Assembly: GCF_000716715.1 (NCBI RefSeq)
Contig: NZ_JNYJ01000039.1
Coordinates: forward strand, 17,595 to 81,594
Origin: Dactylosporangium aurantiacum
GTDB lineage: Bacteria; Actinomycetota; Actinomycetes; Mycobacteriales; Micromonosporaceae
DNA: 64,000 nucleotides
Reading direction: 5' to 3'
Part shown: piece after piece, positions 49,464 to 58,153 of the stretch
Position numbering within the stretch: the first letter of the stretch is position 1
Layout: each line of letters begins with the position of its first letter
Program-made: the position numbers and the translations under genes
Notes under the pieces: model-generated
Databases searched by the model: none
Seen by the model: only the letters and a program-made list of their open reading frames with translations
Told to the model about the DNA's origin: nothing

Positions 49464-52139
49464 ATGGACCTCAAGAAGCTGTTGCCGGGCACGTGCCGCG
49501 CGCTGGTCGGGCTCGTCCTGGTCACCATCGCCGCCGACGCCGCCCTGGAGGGGTGGATCGCCTCGGTGGACCTGCCGGACGCGCCGCTGCGCCCGCAGGC
49601 GTCGGTGCTGTACTACCGCGACGGGCACACCGTCCTGGCCCGCGTCGGTGTCACCAGCCACCGCGACGTGCCGCTCGGCGCGATCCCCGACGGGGTCCGC
49701 CGGGCCGTCGTCGCCGCCGAGGACCGCGACTTCCACCGCCACTGGGGCGTGTCGGTGCGCGGCGTGGTCCGGGCCGTCGTCGCCGACGCCGGCGGGGACC
49801 GGCAGGGCGCGTCCACGATCACCCAGCAGTACGTGCGCAACGCGTACCTGACCCAGCAGGTGTCGGCGGGGCGCAAGGCCCGCGAGTTCGCGCTCGCGGT
49901 GAAGCTGGAGCGCAGCACGTCGAAGGACGACATCCTCGCCCGCTACCTGAACACCATCTACTACGGCCGGGGCGCGTACGGCATCGCCGCCGCCGCCGAC
50001 GCGTACTTCGGTGTCCCCGTCGAGCGGCTCGACGCCGCACAGGGCGCCGTGCTCGCCGCGGCCGTCAAGGACCCGTCGTACTTCGACCCAGCCGTCAACC
50101 CCGCGGAGGCCCTCGACCGCTGGCGGTGGATCGTCGCGGCGATGGGCGACACCGGCCTGGCGTACCCGGCGGTGCTGCCCCCGGCGAGCCGCACCGGCGG
50201 CGCCGGCGGCAACGGGCTCGTCGTCGACCAGGTCGAGCGGGAGCTCGCCCGGCACGGCGTCACGTCGCAGCAGCTGCACACCGGCGGCCTGTCGGTCGTC
50301 ACCACGCTCGACGCGACCGCGCAGGGCGCCGCCCTCGACCTCGTCGGCACCGCGCTGCGCGACCAGCCGGACGGGCTGCGGGCCGCGCTCGTCGCGGTCG
50401 ACCCGGCCGGTGGGGCGGTCCGCGCGTACTACGGCGGCGGGCAGGGCCGCGGCTACTACGACGACGCGGCCGCCCCGCACCCACCGGCGGCGACGTTCAA
50501 GCCGGTCGCGCTCGCCGCCGGCCTGCGCGAGGGCATCGCGTTCCTGTCCCGGTGGGACGGCCGCTCGCCGCGGCTGTTCGCCGACCGGGGCGGCGCGCCG
50601 CTGGTCAACCGCGACGGCGTGCAGTGCCCCGACTGCACCCTGCAGGAGGCGATGGTCCGGTCGCTGAACACCCCGATCTACGCGCTGACCCAGCGCATCG
50701 GGGCCGGCAAGGTACGGGCCGCGGCGCTGGACCTCGGGGTGTCGCCGCAGTACGGTGGCCGCCCGTCGCTCGTCGACGCCGACGGCGACCCGCGGCCCGG
50801 GCGCACCCGCGCCGACATCGCGATCGGCCGGTACCCGGTCTCCCCCGCCGACGTGGCCACCGTGTACGCGACGTTCGCCGCCGGCGGCACCCGCAGCGAG
50901 CGGCACTTCGTGGTGTCGGCGGCGACCGCGGCCGGCGACGTGCTGTGGGCGGCGGCGCCGGTGCGGGCGGCGGCCGTCGACCCGCGGGTCGCCGCCGACG
51001 TGACCGCCGTGCTGCGCGCCGTCGTCGACGGGCGGGGGCTGGCGCCGGGGCGGCCCGCCGCCGGGGTCACCGGCAGCCAGCAGTGGGGCAACACCGACGA
51101 CAACCAGGACGCGTGGATGGCCGGGTACACCCCGCAGCTCGCCGCCGCCGTCTGGATGGGCCGGCTGGTGCCCGGCCCGATCCGGGACGCGGCCGGGCAC
51201 CCCGTCGAGGGTGAGACGCTGCCGGCGCGGCTGTGGCGGGACTTCCTGCACGCCGCGCTGCGGGACACCGCCGTGGCCGCGTTCCCCGCCGCCGCGCACG
51301 TCGGGCGCACCGACACCGGCGACGCCGGGCAGGGCGACAGCCCCGACGACCTCGCCGGCGGCCGGGCACCCGCCGCGGCCGTCGGTGCCCGGCCCGTGCT
51401 GCGCGCCGCCGGGCCGGGCCGCACCGTCGCGCTGACGTTCGACGACGGGCCGTCGCAGTACACGACGGCGGTGCTGGACCTGCTGCGGCAGTACCGGATC
51501 CGCGCGACGTTCTGCGTCGTCGGCGAGGCGGTGGCGGCCGACCCGGCGCGGCTGCGCCGCATCGTGGCCGACGGGCACGCCCTGTGCAACCACTCGACCC
51601 ACCACGACGCGCTCGGGCACGCCACGGCGGAGCGGGTCCTCGGCGACATCACCACGACCGACGCCGCGATCGCGGCCGCCGCGCCGGGCGCGGCCGTCAC
51701 GTACTTCCGCGCCCCGTACGGCGACTGGGGGGTCTCGGCGAAGGTCGCCTACGACCTGGGGCACACCCCGATCGGCTGGAGCGTCGACCCCGACGACTGG
51801 ACGCTGCCGGGCGCCGCGGAGATCGTGTCACGCGTCGAGCGGCAGCTCACCCCGGGCGCGATCGTGCTGGTCCACGACGGCGGCGGCGACCGCCGGCAGA
51901 CGGTGGAGGCGCTGGCGACGCTGATCCCGCGGCTGCTGGCGGCCGGCTGGACGTTCGACGTGCCGGCGGTGACGGCGCCGCCGGTCGCGGTGCCGTCACC
52001 GACCCTCGAGCCGGAGTCGGCGCAGCTGCCGACGGCGCCGCCACCGTCGCCGACCCCGGCGGGGTCCCCCGTCGAGAGCCTGGTCCCGACCCCGGAGCCG
52101 GCGCCGACCTCGGGATCAGGCGTCGGCGGCGACGGGTGA
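49464..52139 (+). CDS. Fusion of GT51 glycosyltransferase, inactive transpeptidase and CE4 deacetylase
   Basis: 891 residues. After one N-terminal membrane anchor (RALVGLVLVTIAADAALEG), the GT51 peptidoglycan glycosyltransferase is complete: Glu86 in AAEDRDFHRHWG, GASTITQQYVRN (117-122 for STITQQ), RKAREFALAVKLE, ILARYLNTIYYG. The transpeptidase-like domain follows at about 300-590, but the SxxK position reads ATFK (343-346, Ser to Ala) and KTG reads VTG (535-537); SLN (400-402) is kept. From about 650 a full CE4/NodB domain has TFDDGP (658-663), HSTHH (710-714), RAPYG (749-753), DPDDW (775-779) and LVHDG (802-806). A Pro-rich tail ends the protein. It should polymerise glycan and deacetylate it outside the membrane. 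ATG 49464 appears leaderless; its end overlaps the convergent gene by 24 bases. Confidence 0.93.
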   Translation: MDLKKLLPGTCRALVGLVLVTIAADAALEGWIASVDLPDAPLRPQASVLYYRDGHTVLARVGVTSHRDVPLGAIPDGVRRAVVAAEDRDFHRHWGVSVRGVVRAVVADAGGDRQGASTITQQYVRNAYLTQQVSAGRKAREFALAVKLERSTSKDDILARYLNTIYYGRGAYGIAAAADAYFGVPVERLDAAQGAVLAAAVKDPSYFDPAVNPAEALDRWRWIVAAMGDTGLAYPAVLPPASRTGGAGGNGLVVDQVERELARHGVTSQQLHTGGLSVVTTLDATAQGAALDLVGTALRDQPDGLRAALVAVDPAGGAVRAYYGGGQGRGYYDDAAAPHPPAATFKPVALAAGLREGIAFLSRWDGRSPRLFADRGGAPLVNRDGVQCPDCTLQEAMVRSLNTPIYALTQRIGAGKVRAAALDLGVSPQYGGRPSLVDADGDPRPGRTRADIAIGRYPVSPADVATVYATFAAGGTRSERHFVVSAATAAGDVLWAAAPVRAAAVDPRVAADVTAVLRAVVDGRGLAPGRPAAGVTGSQQWGNTDDNQDAWMAGYTPQLAAAVWMGRLVPGPIRDAAGHPVEGETLPARLWRDFLHAALRDTAVAAFPAAAHVGRTDTGDAGQGDSPDDLAGGRAPAAAVGARPVLRAAGPGRTVALTFDDGPSQYTTAVLDLLRQYRIRATFCVVGEAVAADPARLRRIVADGHALCNHSTHHDALGHATAERVLGDITTTDAAIAAAAPGAAVTYFRAPYGDWGVSAKVAYDLGHTPIGWSVDPDDWTLPGAAEIVSRVERQLTPGAIVLVHDGGGDRRQTVEALATLIPRLLAAGWTFDVPAVTAPPVAVPSPTLEPESAQLPTAPPPSPTPAGSPVESLVPTPEPAPTSGSGVGGDG

Positions 52140-52718
52140 GGCGGCGCCGAGCCGGCGGGCGACCACGACATGGACGGCGAACAGCAGGTACCCGACGAGC
52201 ATCGGCAGCGTGACGGGGATGAGCGCGCCGATCACGGCGGCGATGGATGACACCCCGGCCACCATCGCCGCCGTGAGCGGTTGCCGCCACACCGTGCCGG
52301 CCGCCCAGCGCAGCGCACCGGTCCACGAATGGTGGTGGGCCAGGTGCACGACGCCGAACGCGCAGGCGGCGAGCAGTGCGACGGCGACGGCGCCGGTGCC
52401 GACGAGCACGGGCAACCCGCCCGGGACCCGGCCTGAGGCGACGGCGCCGAGATTGAACAGCAGGAGCCAGGCGGTGGCGGCGGTCGCGACGGTGGCGGCG
52501 GCGCCGGGCAGCAGCGAGCGCCGGAACACCCGCCACAGCTCGGCCGGGCGCACGGCGCAGCCGTCGATGATGTCGCGCACGGCGACGGAGCCGGCGTGCG
52601 CGGCCGCGCCGGCGGTGAGCACCGGCAGGCTGGCCACGGTCACGGCGATGCCGACGAGCGCGAGGTCGGCGGCGACCGTGACGGTCTCCCGGAAGTCGCG
52701 ACGCGCCACGCTGGTCAC
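52116..52718 (-). CDS. YesL-like (DUF624) membrane protein
   Basis: 200 residues with about five membrane segments (VAADLALVGIAVTVASLPVLTAG; LLPGAAATVATAATAWLLLFNLGAVA; VLVGTGAVAVALLAACAFGVVHLAH; MVAGVSSIAAVIGALIPVTLPMLVGYLLFAVHVVV). The layout and the position after sugar ABC permeases are those of DUF624/YesL proteins, whose job in sugar uptake is not known. GTG 52718 overlaps the permease stop codon (GTGA). Last gene of the ABC operon. Confidence 0.8.
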   Translation of the reverse strand: MTSVARRDFRETVTVAADLALVGIAVTVASLPVLTAGAAAHAGSVAVRDIIDGCAVRPAELWRVFRRSLLPGAAATVATAATAWLLLFNLGAVASGRVPGGLPVLVGTGAVAVALLAACAFGVVHLAHHHSWTGALRWAAGTVWRQPLTAAMVAGVSSIAAVIGALIPVTLPMLVGYLLFAVHVVVARRLGAASPVAADA

Positions 52719-53545
52719 CCCTTCAGGCCGGACGTGTTGATGCCCTCGACGAGCATCTTCTGGAAGGCGAGGAAGAACAGGAACACCGGCAGCAGCGACA
52801 GCACCGACATGGCGAACATCGGGCCGATCTCGGACTGGCCCTGCGAGTCGATGAAGAGCCGCAGCGCCACCGGCACCGTGTACTTCGGCAGGTCCGACAC
52901 GTACACGAGCTGGCGGAAGAAGTCGTTCCAGGTCCAGATGAACGAGAAGATCGCCGTGGTGACCAGCGCCGGCCGGCTCAGCGGCAGGATGACGTTGCGG
53001 AACACGCCGAACGTCGAGCAGCCGTCGATCTTCGCGGCCTCGTCGAGCTCGCGGGGGATGCCGCGCATGAACTGGACCATGAGGAAGACGAAGAACGCCT
53101 CGGTGGCCAGGAAGTGCGGCAGGATCAGCGGCAGGTACGGGAACTCGCCGCCGACCAGGTCGAGCTGCCGGAACACGATGAACTGCGGGACGATGAGCAC
53201 GTGCCCGGGCAGCAGCAGCGTGCCGACCATGATGGCGAACCAGGTGGCCCGCCCGCGGAAGCGCAGCCGGGCGAAGGCGAACGCGGCCAGCAGGCACGAC
53301 AGGGCGTTGCCGAGCACCACCAGCAGCGACACGACCGTGCTGTTGACGAAGAACCGGCCGAAGCTCGTGTCGAGGTGCGACCAGCCGTTGGGGTAGTTGC
53401 CGGGGGTGAAGACCTCCGGCACGACCCCGGCGTTGCTGAGCATCTCCGGCTGGCTCTTGAACGAGCTGCCCAGCACCCAGAACAGCGGATAGAGGATGAT
53501 CCCGAGCAACGCGAGGATCACCACCGTGCGCAGGAAAGCCTTCAT
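52715..53545 (-). CDS. Carbohydrate ABC transporter permease, MalG-like
   Basis: 276 residues, six membrane helices. The conserved cytoplasmic EAA loop is PRELDEAAKIDGCSTFGVFRNVILPLSRPAL, which docks with the ATPase; N-terminal YPLFWVLGSSFKSQPEM and C-terminal KMLVEGINTSGLKG are typical of MalG-type subunits (CUT1 family). Start codon ATG 53545 overlaps the upstream permease stop (ATGA). No ATP-binding subunit is encoded here, so a shared MsiK-type ATPase elsewhere is expected. The island suggests uronate oligosaccharides as substrate. Confidence 0.95.
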   Translation of the reverse strand: MKAFLRTVVILALLGIILYPLFWVLGSSFKSQPEMLSNAGVVPEVFTPGNYPNGWSHLDTSFGRFFVNSTVVSLLVVLGNALSCLLAAFAFARLRFRGRATWFAIMVGTLLLPGHVLIVPQFIVFRQLDLVGGEFPYLPLILPHFLATEAFFVFLMVQFMRGIPRELDEAAKIDGCSTFGVFRNVILPLSRPALVTTAIFSFIWTWNDFFRQLVYVSDLPKYTVPVALRLFIDSQGQSEIGPMFAMSVLSLLPVFLFFLAFQKMLVEGINTSGLKG

Positions 53546-54501
53546 CGCTCATCCCCGTAGTGCACCCAGAAACGTCCCGTGCTGAACAGCACGACGGTGA
53601 GCAGGCCGACGGCGAGCAGGAACACCCAGGCCAGCGCGGAGGCGTAGCCCATCTCGTAGTCGGTGAAGCCCTTGATGTACAGGTAGAGCGTGTACATGAG
53701 GGTCGAGTCGACGGGGCCGCCGGTGCCGCCGCTGATCACGAACGCCGACGTGAAGCCCTGGAAGCCGTGGATCGTCTCCAGCACCAGGTTGAAGAAGATG
53801 ACCGGCGACAGGATCGGCAGCGTGATGGAGCGGAACTTGCGCAGGGCGCCGGCGCCGTCGACGGACGCCGCCTCGTACAGCTCGACCGGCACCTGCTTGA
53901 GCCCGGCCAGGAAGATGACCATCGGCGCGCCGAACTGCCAGACCGCCAGCAGGATCAGGGTGCCCAGCGCGTAGTCGGGGTCGTTGACCCAGCCGGGGCC
54001 GGCGATGCCGAACAGCTTGAGGAACTCGTTGAACGCGCCGTCCCGGCTGAACATCGAGACCCACACGATCGCGAGGGCGACGCTGCCGCCGAGCAGCGAC
54101 GGCAGGTAGAACAGGCTGCGGTACAGCCCGACCCCGCGGATGGCCTTGTTGAGCAGCAGCGCGACGCCGAGCGCGGCGGCGAGCTTCAACGGCGTCGCGA
54201 TGACCGCGAACAGCACGGTGACCTGCACCGCGTGCCAGAACGTCGGGTCCTGCGTGAACATCCGCTCGTAGTTGGCGAACCCGACCCAGTTCAGCTCGGA
54301 CCAGTCCGACAGGATGTCGTAGTCGGTGAAGCTCAGCACCAGCGACATGAGCATCGGGATGGCCGTGATCGTGGCCAGCCCGATGAGCCACGGTGTCAGG
54401 AAGAGGTAGCCGGCGAGCCCTTCGCGGCGGGGGCCCCGCGGTTCGACGCGGGGCCCCTTCGCCGCTCGGTGCAAAGGTGCCGGCGCGGTGGTCAGCGCCA
54501 C
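53542..54501 (-). CDS. Carbohydrate ABC transporter permease, MalF-like
   Basis: 319 residues. A basic N-terminal tail, then about six membrane helices (GYLFLTPWLIGLATITAIPMLMSLVLSF; GTLILLAVWQFGAPMVIFLAGL). EAA loop: PVELYEAASVDGAGALRKFRSITLPILSPV. This is the MalF/UgpA-type subunit of a CUT1 importer. Begins at GTG 54501, 10 bases after the substrate-binding protein gene, and overlaps the second permease by four bases. Confidence 0.95.
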   Translation of the reverse strand: MALTTAPAPLHRAAKGPRVEPRGPRREGLAGYLFLTPWLIGLATITAIPMLMSLVLSFTDYDILSDWSELNWVGFANYERMFTQDPTFWHAVQVTVLFAVIATPLKLAAALGVALLLNKAIRGVGLYRSLFYLPSLLGGSVALAIVWVSMFSRDGAFNEFLKLFGIAGPGWVNDPDYALGTLILLAVWQFGAPMVIFLAGLKQVPVELYEAASVDGAGALRKFRSITLPILSPVIFFNLVLETIHGFQGFTSAFVISGGTGGPVDSTLMYTLYLYIKGFTDYEMGYASALAWVFLLAVGLLTVVLFSTGRFWVHYGDER

Positions 54502-54511
54502 TGGAGGAGCC

Positions 54512-55807
54512 TCACTTCGAGATCGCGGACTTCGCGGCCGTGACGAAGGCCTCGGCGGCCTGTGCGGGGGTGGCCTTGCCGGCCTGCACGGACTCGGCGG
54601 CCTTGATGAGCTCGGAGCGCAGCGTGCTGTGCCCCTTCAGCGGGACCTGCGGCGACGGGCCGAACGTCTTGCCCAGCGTGTTCTCCACCTCGATGGAGGT
54701 CTTCATCGCCGCGTCGGTGACGCTGCCGAGCACGGAGGCGCGGATGTCCAGGTTCGGCGGCAGGCCGCGGTCGGTGCCGAGGACCTTGCCGACCTCGGGG
54801 TCGTTGGCGAGGAAGTTGATGACGTCGACCGCCACGTCCTTCTTGTCGCTGCCCCGGTAGACGGAGAAGTACAGCGCCGCGCGGGCCCACTGCGCCTTGG
54901 GGTCGCCGGGGTACGCCACGACGCCGAGCTCGTCCTTGGTGTTCTTCTGCAGCTCGGGCAGCTGGTTCACCCACACCCAGGAGGTAAGCGCTTTCCCGGT
55001 GACGACGAGCTGCTTGGTGATGTCGGTGGCGTTGCCCTCGCGGATCACGTCGGCCGTCGGGGTGGCCTTGCGGTCCCGGGCGCCCTTCCACAGGTCGAAC
55101 CAGGCGGTCACGTCCTGCGCGGTGAAGCCGAGCTCCTTGCCCTTGTACAGGTCCTTGTTCTGCTGGCGCAGCCAGATCCAGAACGCCTTGTAGTCCGCGC
55201 TCGGGTCCTGCGTGCCGGGCACCTTGGTGGCGGTCGTCGCGGCGGCCGCCCAGTCGATGAACGCCTCCCACGTCATGCCGGTGGTCGGCAGCGGCTGGTT
55301 GGCCGCGGCGAGCTTGGTCTTGTTGAACACCAGGCCCTGCGTGTTCTCGCCGAAGGCGACGCCGGCGAGCTTGTCGTCCACGACGCCGTACTTCCACAGG
55401 CTCTCGGGGAACTTCGACGTGTCGAGCTTGCCCGACTTCTGGTACGACGTCAGGTCGAGCGTGACGTTGCGCGACGCGTACTCCGTGAGGAAGTTGTCGT
55501 CGATCTGGAAGATGTCGGGTGCGTCGTTGCCCGCGGTGAGCGTGGCGAGCTTGTCGAAGTAGCCCTGGTTGGCCTGCCACGTCTTCTTGAACGTGACGTT
55601 GGGGTGTTTCTTGGTGTAGAGGGCCAGCGCCTCCTCGGTGAGCTTGGCACGGGCGTCGCCGCCCCACCAGAAGATGCTCAGCTCGACGGGCTTGGTTGAG
55701 TCGACCGCTGGCGACTCGCCGCCGTCGTCGCCACAGGCGGCGAGCGGCGCGAGCAACACTGCGGCGAGGGCGGTTGCCAGAAGTCTACGGCGGGGTGTTC
55801 CGGACAT
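54512..55807 (-). CDS. Sugar ABC transporter substrate-binding lipoprotein
   Basis: 431 residues. Lipobox LAPLAACGDD places a lipid-modified Cys at about residue 25. The mature protein is a family 1 extracellular solute-binding protein: VELSIFWWGGDARAKLTEEAL, NDAPDIFQIDDNFLTEYA, PTTGMTWEAFIDWAAA, KDVAVDVINFLANDPEVGKVLGTDRGLPPN. ATG 55807 has AGGGAG at 8 bases. It lies 24 bases after the LacI gene on the same strand, so both are probably on one mRNA. In this island it likely captures galacturonate- or glucuronate-containing oligomers; the exact ligand is inferred. Confidence 0.94.
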   Translation of the reverse strand: MSGTPRRRLLATALAAVLLAPLAACGDDGGESPAVDSTKPVELSIFWWGGDARAKLTEEALALYTKKHPNVTFKKTWQANQGYFDKLATLTAGNDAPDIFQIDDNFLTEYASRNVTLDLTSYQKSGKLDTSKFPESLWKYGVVDDKLAGVAFGENTQGLVFNKTKLAAANQPLPTTGMTWEAFIDWAAAATTATKVPGTQDPSADYKAFWIWLRQQNKDLYKGKELGFTAQDVTAWFDLWKGARDRKATPTADVIREGNATDITKQLVVTGKALTSWVWVNQLPELQKNTKDELGVVAYPGDPKAQWARAALYFSVYRGSDKKDVAVDVINFLANDPEVGKVLGTDRGLPPNLDIRASVLGSVTDAAMKTSIEVENTLGKTFGPSPQVPLKGHSTLRSELIKAAESVQAGKATPAQAAEAFVTAAKSAISK

Positions 55808-55831
55808 GGCGTGTCACTCCCTGGCAGGGGA

Positions 55832-56812
55832 TCAATGTGGGTTGGGCCCGGTGGACTCGCGCACGATCAGCTCCGTCTGGAGCGTCACCAGCGCGTTGGT
55901 GCGGCGTTCGTCGTCGTGCTGCAGCAGCATGTCGACGGCCGCCCGCCCGGCGGCAGCGGTCGGGGTGGAGACCGTGGTCAGCTTGGGGCGGATCAGGCGG
56001 CTGAGCGATATGTCGTCGATGCCGACGACGCTGAGCTCGGCCGGGACGCTGACGCCCCGGTCGTGCAGTGCCTGGAGCAGGCCGATCGCCATGAGGTCGT
56101 TGTACGCCAGCACGGCGGTGGCCCCGGTGGCACGCACGGCGTCGCACGCGGCGGCGCCGGCGGCCTCGGTCGGTTGGTGCGGTCCGAGCACGGTCAGGTT
56201 GGCCCCGGCGGCCTTCGCCGCGGCCGTCGCGGACCGCCGGATCTCCCGGTTGGTCCACGAGCCACGCGGCCCGCCGAGCAGGGCGAGGTCGTGGTGGCCG
56301 AGACCGACGAGGTGCTCGATCGCGGCCTTGGCGCCGTTCGCCACGTCCATGACCACCGCGGGGAGCCCCTCGACGGCCCGGTTGACCACGACCAGCGGCA
56401 CCTCGCGGCGCAGCTTCTCGATCAGGTCGTTGCTCATCCGCGGGCTGCACAGCAGCACGCCGTCGACCTGCTTGGCCAGGGCCTGGACGAGCTGCTCCTC
56501 CATCACCGGGTCCTCGTTGGTGTCGGCGACGAAGAGGTGGTAGTCCCGCTGCCGGGCCTGCGACTCCGCCGCCTTGATCATCGGTGGGAAGAACGGGTTG
56601 GCGATGTCGGCGACGATCAGGCCGATGTTGTGCGTCCGCCCGGTGATGAGCGCGCGGGCCGCACGGTTGGGCCGGTAGCCGAGGCTCTCCGCGGTGGACA
56701 GCACCCGGCTGCGGGTGTCGGGGTTGACCAGATGCGGTGCTGAGAACGTGCGCGACACGGTGGAGACATGGACGCCGGAGGCGCGGGCTACATCTCGAAT
56801 AGTGGCGGGCAC
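55832..56812 (-). CDS. LacI-family repressor of the uronate island
   Basis: 326 residues from GTG 56812 (ATG 56821 is an alternative that adds three residues). Helix-turn-helix and hinge: TIRDVARASGVHVSTVSRTFSAPHLV and GYRPNRAARALITG. Sensor domain: IGLIVADIANPFFPPMIKAAE, LAYNDLMAIGLLQALHDRGVSVP, VVGIDDISLSRLIRPKLTTVSTP. A TTGACA/ATTAAT promoter places the transcript start at GTG 56812, so the message is probably leaderless. An operator between its own -35 and -10 boxes suggests autorepression. It is the likely master regulator of the divergent catabolic operon and of the ABC genes behind it. Confidence 0.93.
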   Translation of the reverse strand: MPATIRDVARASGVHVSTVSRTFSAPHLVNPDTRSRVLSTAESLGYRPNRAARALITGRTHNIGLIVADIANPFFPPMIKAAESQARQRDYHLFVADTNEDPVMEEQLVQALAKQVDGVLLCSPRMSNDLIEKLRREVPLVVVNRAVEGLPAVVMDVANGAKAAIEHLVGLGHHDLALLGGPRGSWTNREIRRSATAAAKAAGANLTVLGPHQPTEAAGAAACDAVRATGATAVLAYNDLMAIGLLQALHDRGVSVPAELSVVGIDDISLSRLIRPKLTTVSTPTAAAGRAAVDMLLQHDDERRTNALVTLQTELIVRESTGPNPH

Positions 56813-56850
56813 GCCAGTCATTAATGCAAACGGTTGCTGTCATGTCAACG
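56812..56850 (-). promoter_or_regulatory. Promoter of the LacI/ABC operon with internal operator
   Basis: On the minus strand: TTGACA (-35, 56848-56843), exactly 17 bases, ATTAAT (-10, 56825-56820), expected start at about 56813. The LacI-type near-palindrome GCAAACGGTTGC (56826-56837) occupies the spacer, with the central CG typical of LacI sites. Confidence 0.85.
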
Positions 56851-56877
56851 CCTATGGATGCAGAAAATCCAGGGGTA

Positions 56878-56927
56878 TTGACCCGAAGTGTGGCGGTGGA
56901 GCACAGTGTCGCTGCAACCCTTTGCAG
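56878..56927 (+). promoter_or_regulatory. Promoter and operator of the uronate catabolic operon
   Basis: TTGACC (-35, 56878-56883), 18-base spacer, CACAGT (-10, 56902-56907), then the inverted repeat CTGCAA-CCCT-TTGCAG (56912-56927) over the expected transcription start. Its half-site TGCAA is shared with the operator in the divergent LacI promoter, so one protein could switch both directions. The ribosome binding site AAGGGAG follows, 9 bases before ATG 56948. Confidence 0.8.
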
Positions 56928-56947
56928 TCCCAAGGGAGCGACAACCG

Positions 56948-58153
56948 ATGCACACCCGCTACGCGATCGTCGGCACCGGATCGCGCGCTGAGATGTTCAC
57001 GCGCGCACTCACCGGGCCGCATCGCGACACCTGCGCGCTCGTCGCGCTCGCCGACCCAGAGCCGCACCGCATGGCCGTGCACAACGCGCGGCTGCCGGCG
57101 CCGGTCCCCACCTACCCCGCCACCGAGTTCCGCCGGATGCTGCACGAGGAGAAGGTCGACGTCGCGATCGTGACCACCGTGGACCGGGTCCACGACGAGT
57201 ACATCGTCGCGGCGCTCGAGTCCGGCTGCGACGTGCTCACCGAGAAGCCGATGACCGTCGACGCGCAGCGCTGCGCGCGCATCCTCGACGCCGTGCGCCG
57301 CACCGGCCGCCGGGTGCGGGTGACGTTCAACTACCGCTACAACCCGCTGCACGAGACGTTCAAGCGGCTGGTCGCCTCCGGCGAGGTCGGCGAGATCGGC
57401 TCCGTGCACTTCGAGTGGCTGCTCGACGTGCGGCACGGCGCCGACTACTTCCGCCGCTGGCACCGCGACAAGGCCAACTCCGGCGGCCTGCTGGTGCACA
57501 AGTCCGGGCACCACTTCGACCTGGTCAACTGGTGGCTCGACGACGAGCCGGCCGAGGTCTACGCGCAGGGCCGGCTGTTCTTCTACGGTGAGTCCGGCGC
57601 CGGCGCCGGACTGCCCCGCTCCCGCTTCGCGCTCGGCACGGACCCGCACCGCGACGCGCTGTACACCGGCACCACCGACGGGTACCGGCGCGACCAGGAC
57701 GTCTTCGCGCCCGGCATCACCATCGAGGACGACCTCGCCGTCCTCGTGCGCTACGCCCGCGGCGCCACGATGACCTATCACCTGACCGCCTACGCCCCCT
57801 GGGAGGGCTACCGGGTGATGTTCAACGGCAGCAAGGGCCGCCTCGAGCTGGAGGTGGTCGAGACCGACCACGTCGCGGCCGGGGCCACCGGGCTCATCAA
57901 GGGCGACGAGCCGGGCCGGGCCACGCTGCGGGTCCACCCGCACTGGAGCGAGCCGCGCGAGATCCCGATCCCCTACGAGCGGGAGGGCCACGGCGGCGGC
58001 GACGCCCGCATGCTGGCCGACCTGCTCGGCGCGGGACCGCCCAGCGGCGTCGCCGCCGCGGAGGCCGAGGACGGCGCCCGCGCGCTGCGCATCGGTCTGG
58101 CCGCCAACGAGTCCATCGCCGTCGGACTGCCCGTCAGGATTCCACATGACTAG
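56948..58153 (+). CDS. Gfo/Idh/MocA-family dehydrogenase
   Basis: 401 residues. NAD(P)-binding motif YAIVGTGSRAEMFTRAL at the N terminus, conserved EKPM (VLTEKPMTVDAQRC), and the C-terminal substrate domain with GGLLVHKSGHHFDLVNWWLDDEP carrying the catalytic His-x3-Asp type residues. The family oxidises sugars, sugar acids or inositols. First gene of the operon; ATG 56948 is set by the AAGGGAG site. Its end overlaps uxaC by eight bases. The substrate could be a uronic acid or its reduction product, but this is inferred only from context. Confidence 0.93.
   Translation: MHTRYAIVGTGSRAEMFTRALTGPHRDTCALVALADPEPHRMAVHNARLPAPVPTYPATEFRRMLHEEKVDVAIVTTVDRVHDEYIVAALESGCDVLTEKPMTVDAQRCARILDAVRRTGRRVRVTFNYRYNPLHETFKRLVASGEVGEIGSVHFEWLLDVRHGADYFRRWHRDKANSGGLLVHKSGHHFDLVNWWLDDEPAEVYAQGRLFFYGESGAGAGLPRSRFALGTDPHRDALYTGTTDGYRRDQDVFAPGITIEDDLAVLVRYARGATMTYHLTAYAPWEGYRVMFNGSKGRLELEVVETDHVAAGATGLIKGDEPGRATLRVHPHWSEPREIPIPYEREGHGGGDARMLADLLGAGPPSGVAAAEAEDGARALRIGLAANESIAVGLPVRIPHD

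Noticed and set aside
49464..52139. Reading the central domain as an active penicillin-binding transpeptidase
   Set aside because: The catalytic serine of SxxK is alanine and the KTG lysine is valine, so acylation is not possible by the known mechanism.
54975..54995. GTAAGCGCTTTCC segment resembling the pectate lyase operator
   Set aside because: It lies inside the substrate-binding protein gene, matches only part of the 16-base site and has no promoter around it.
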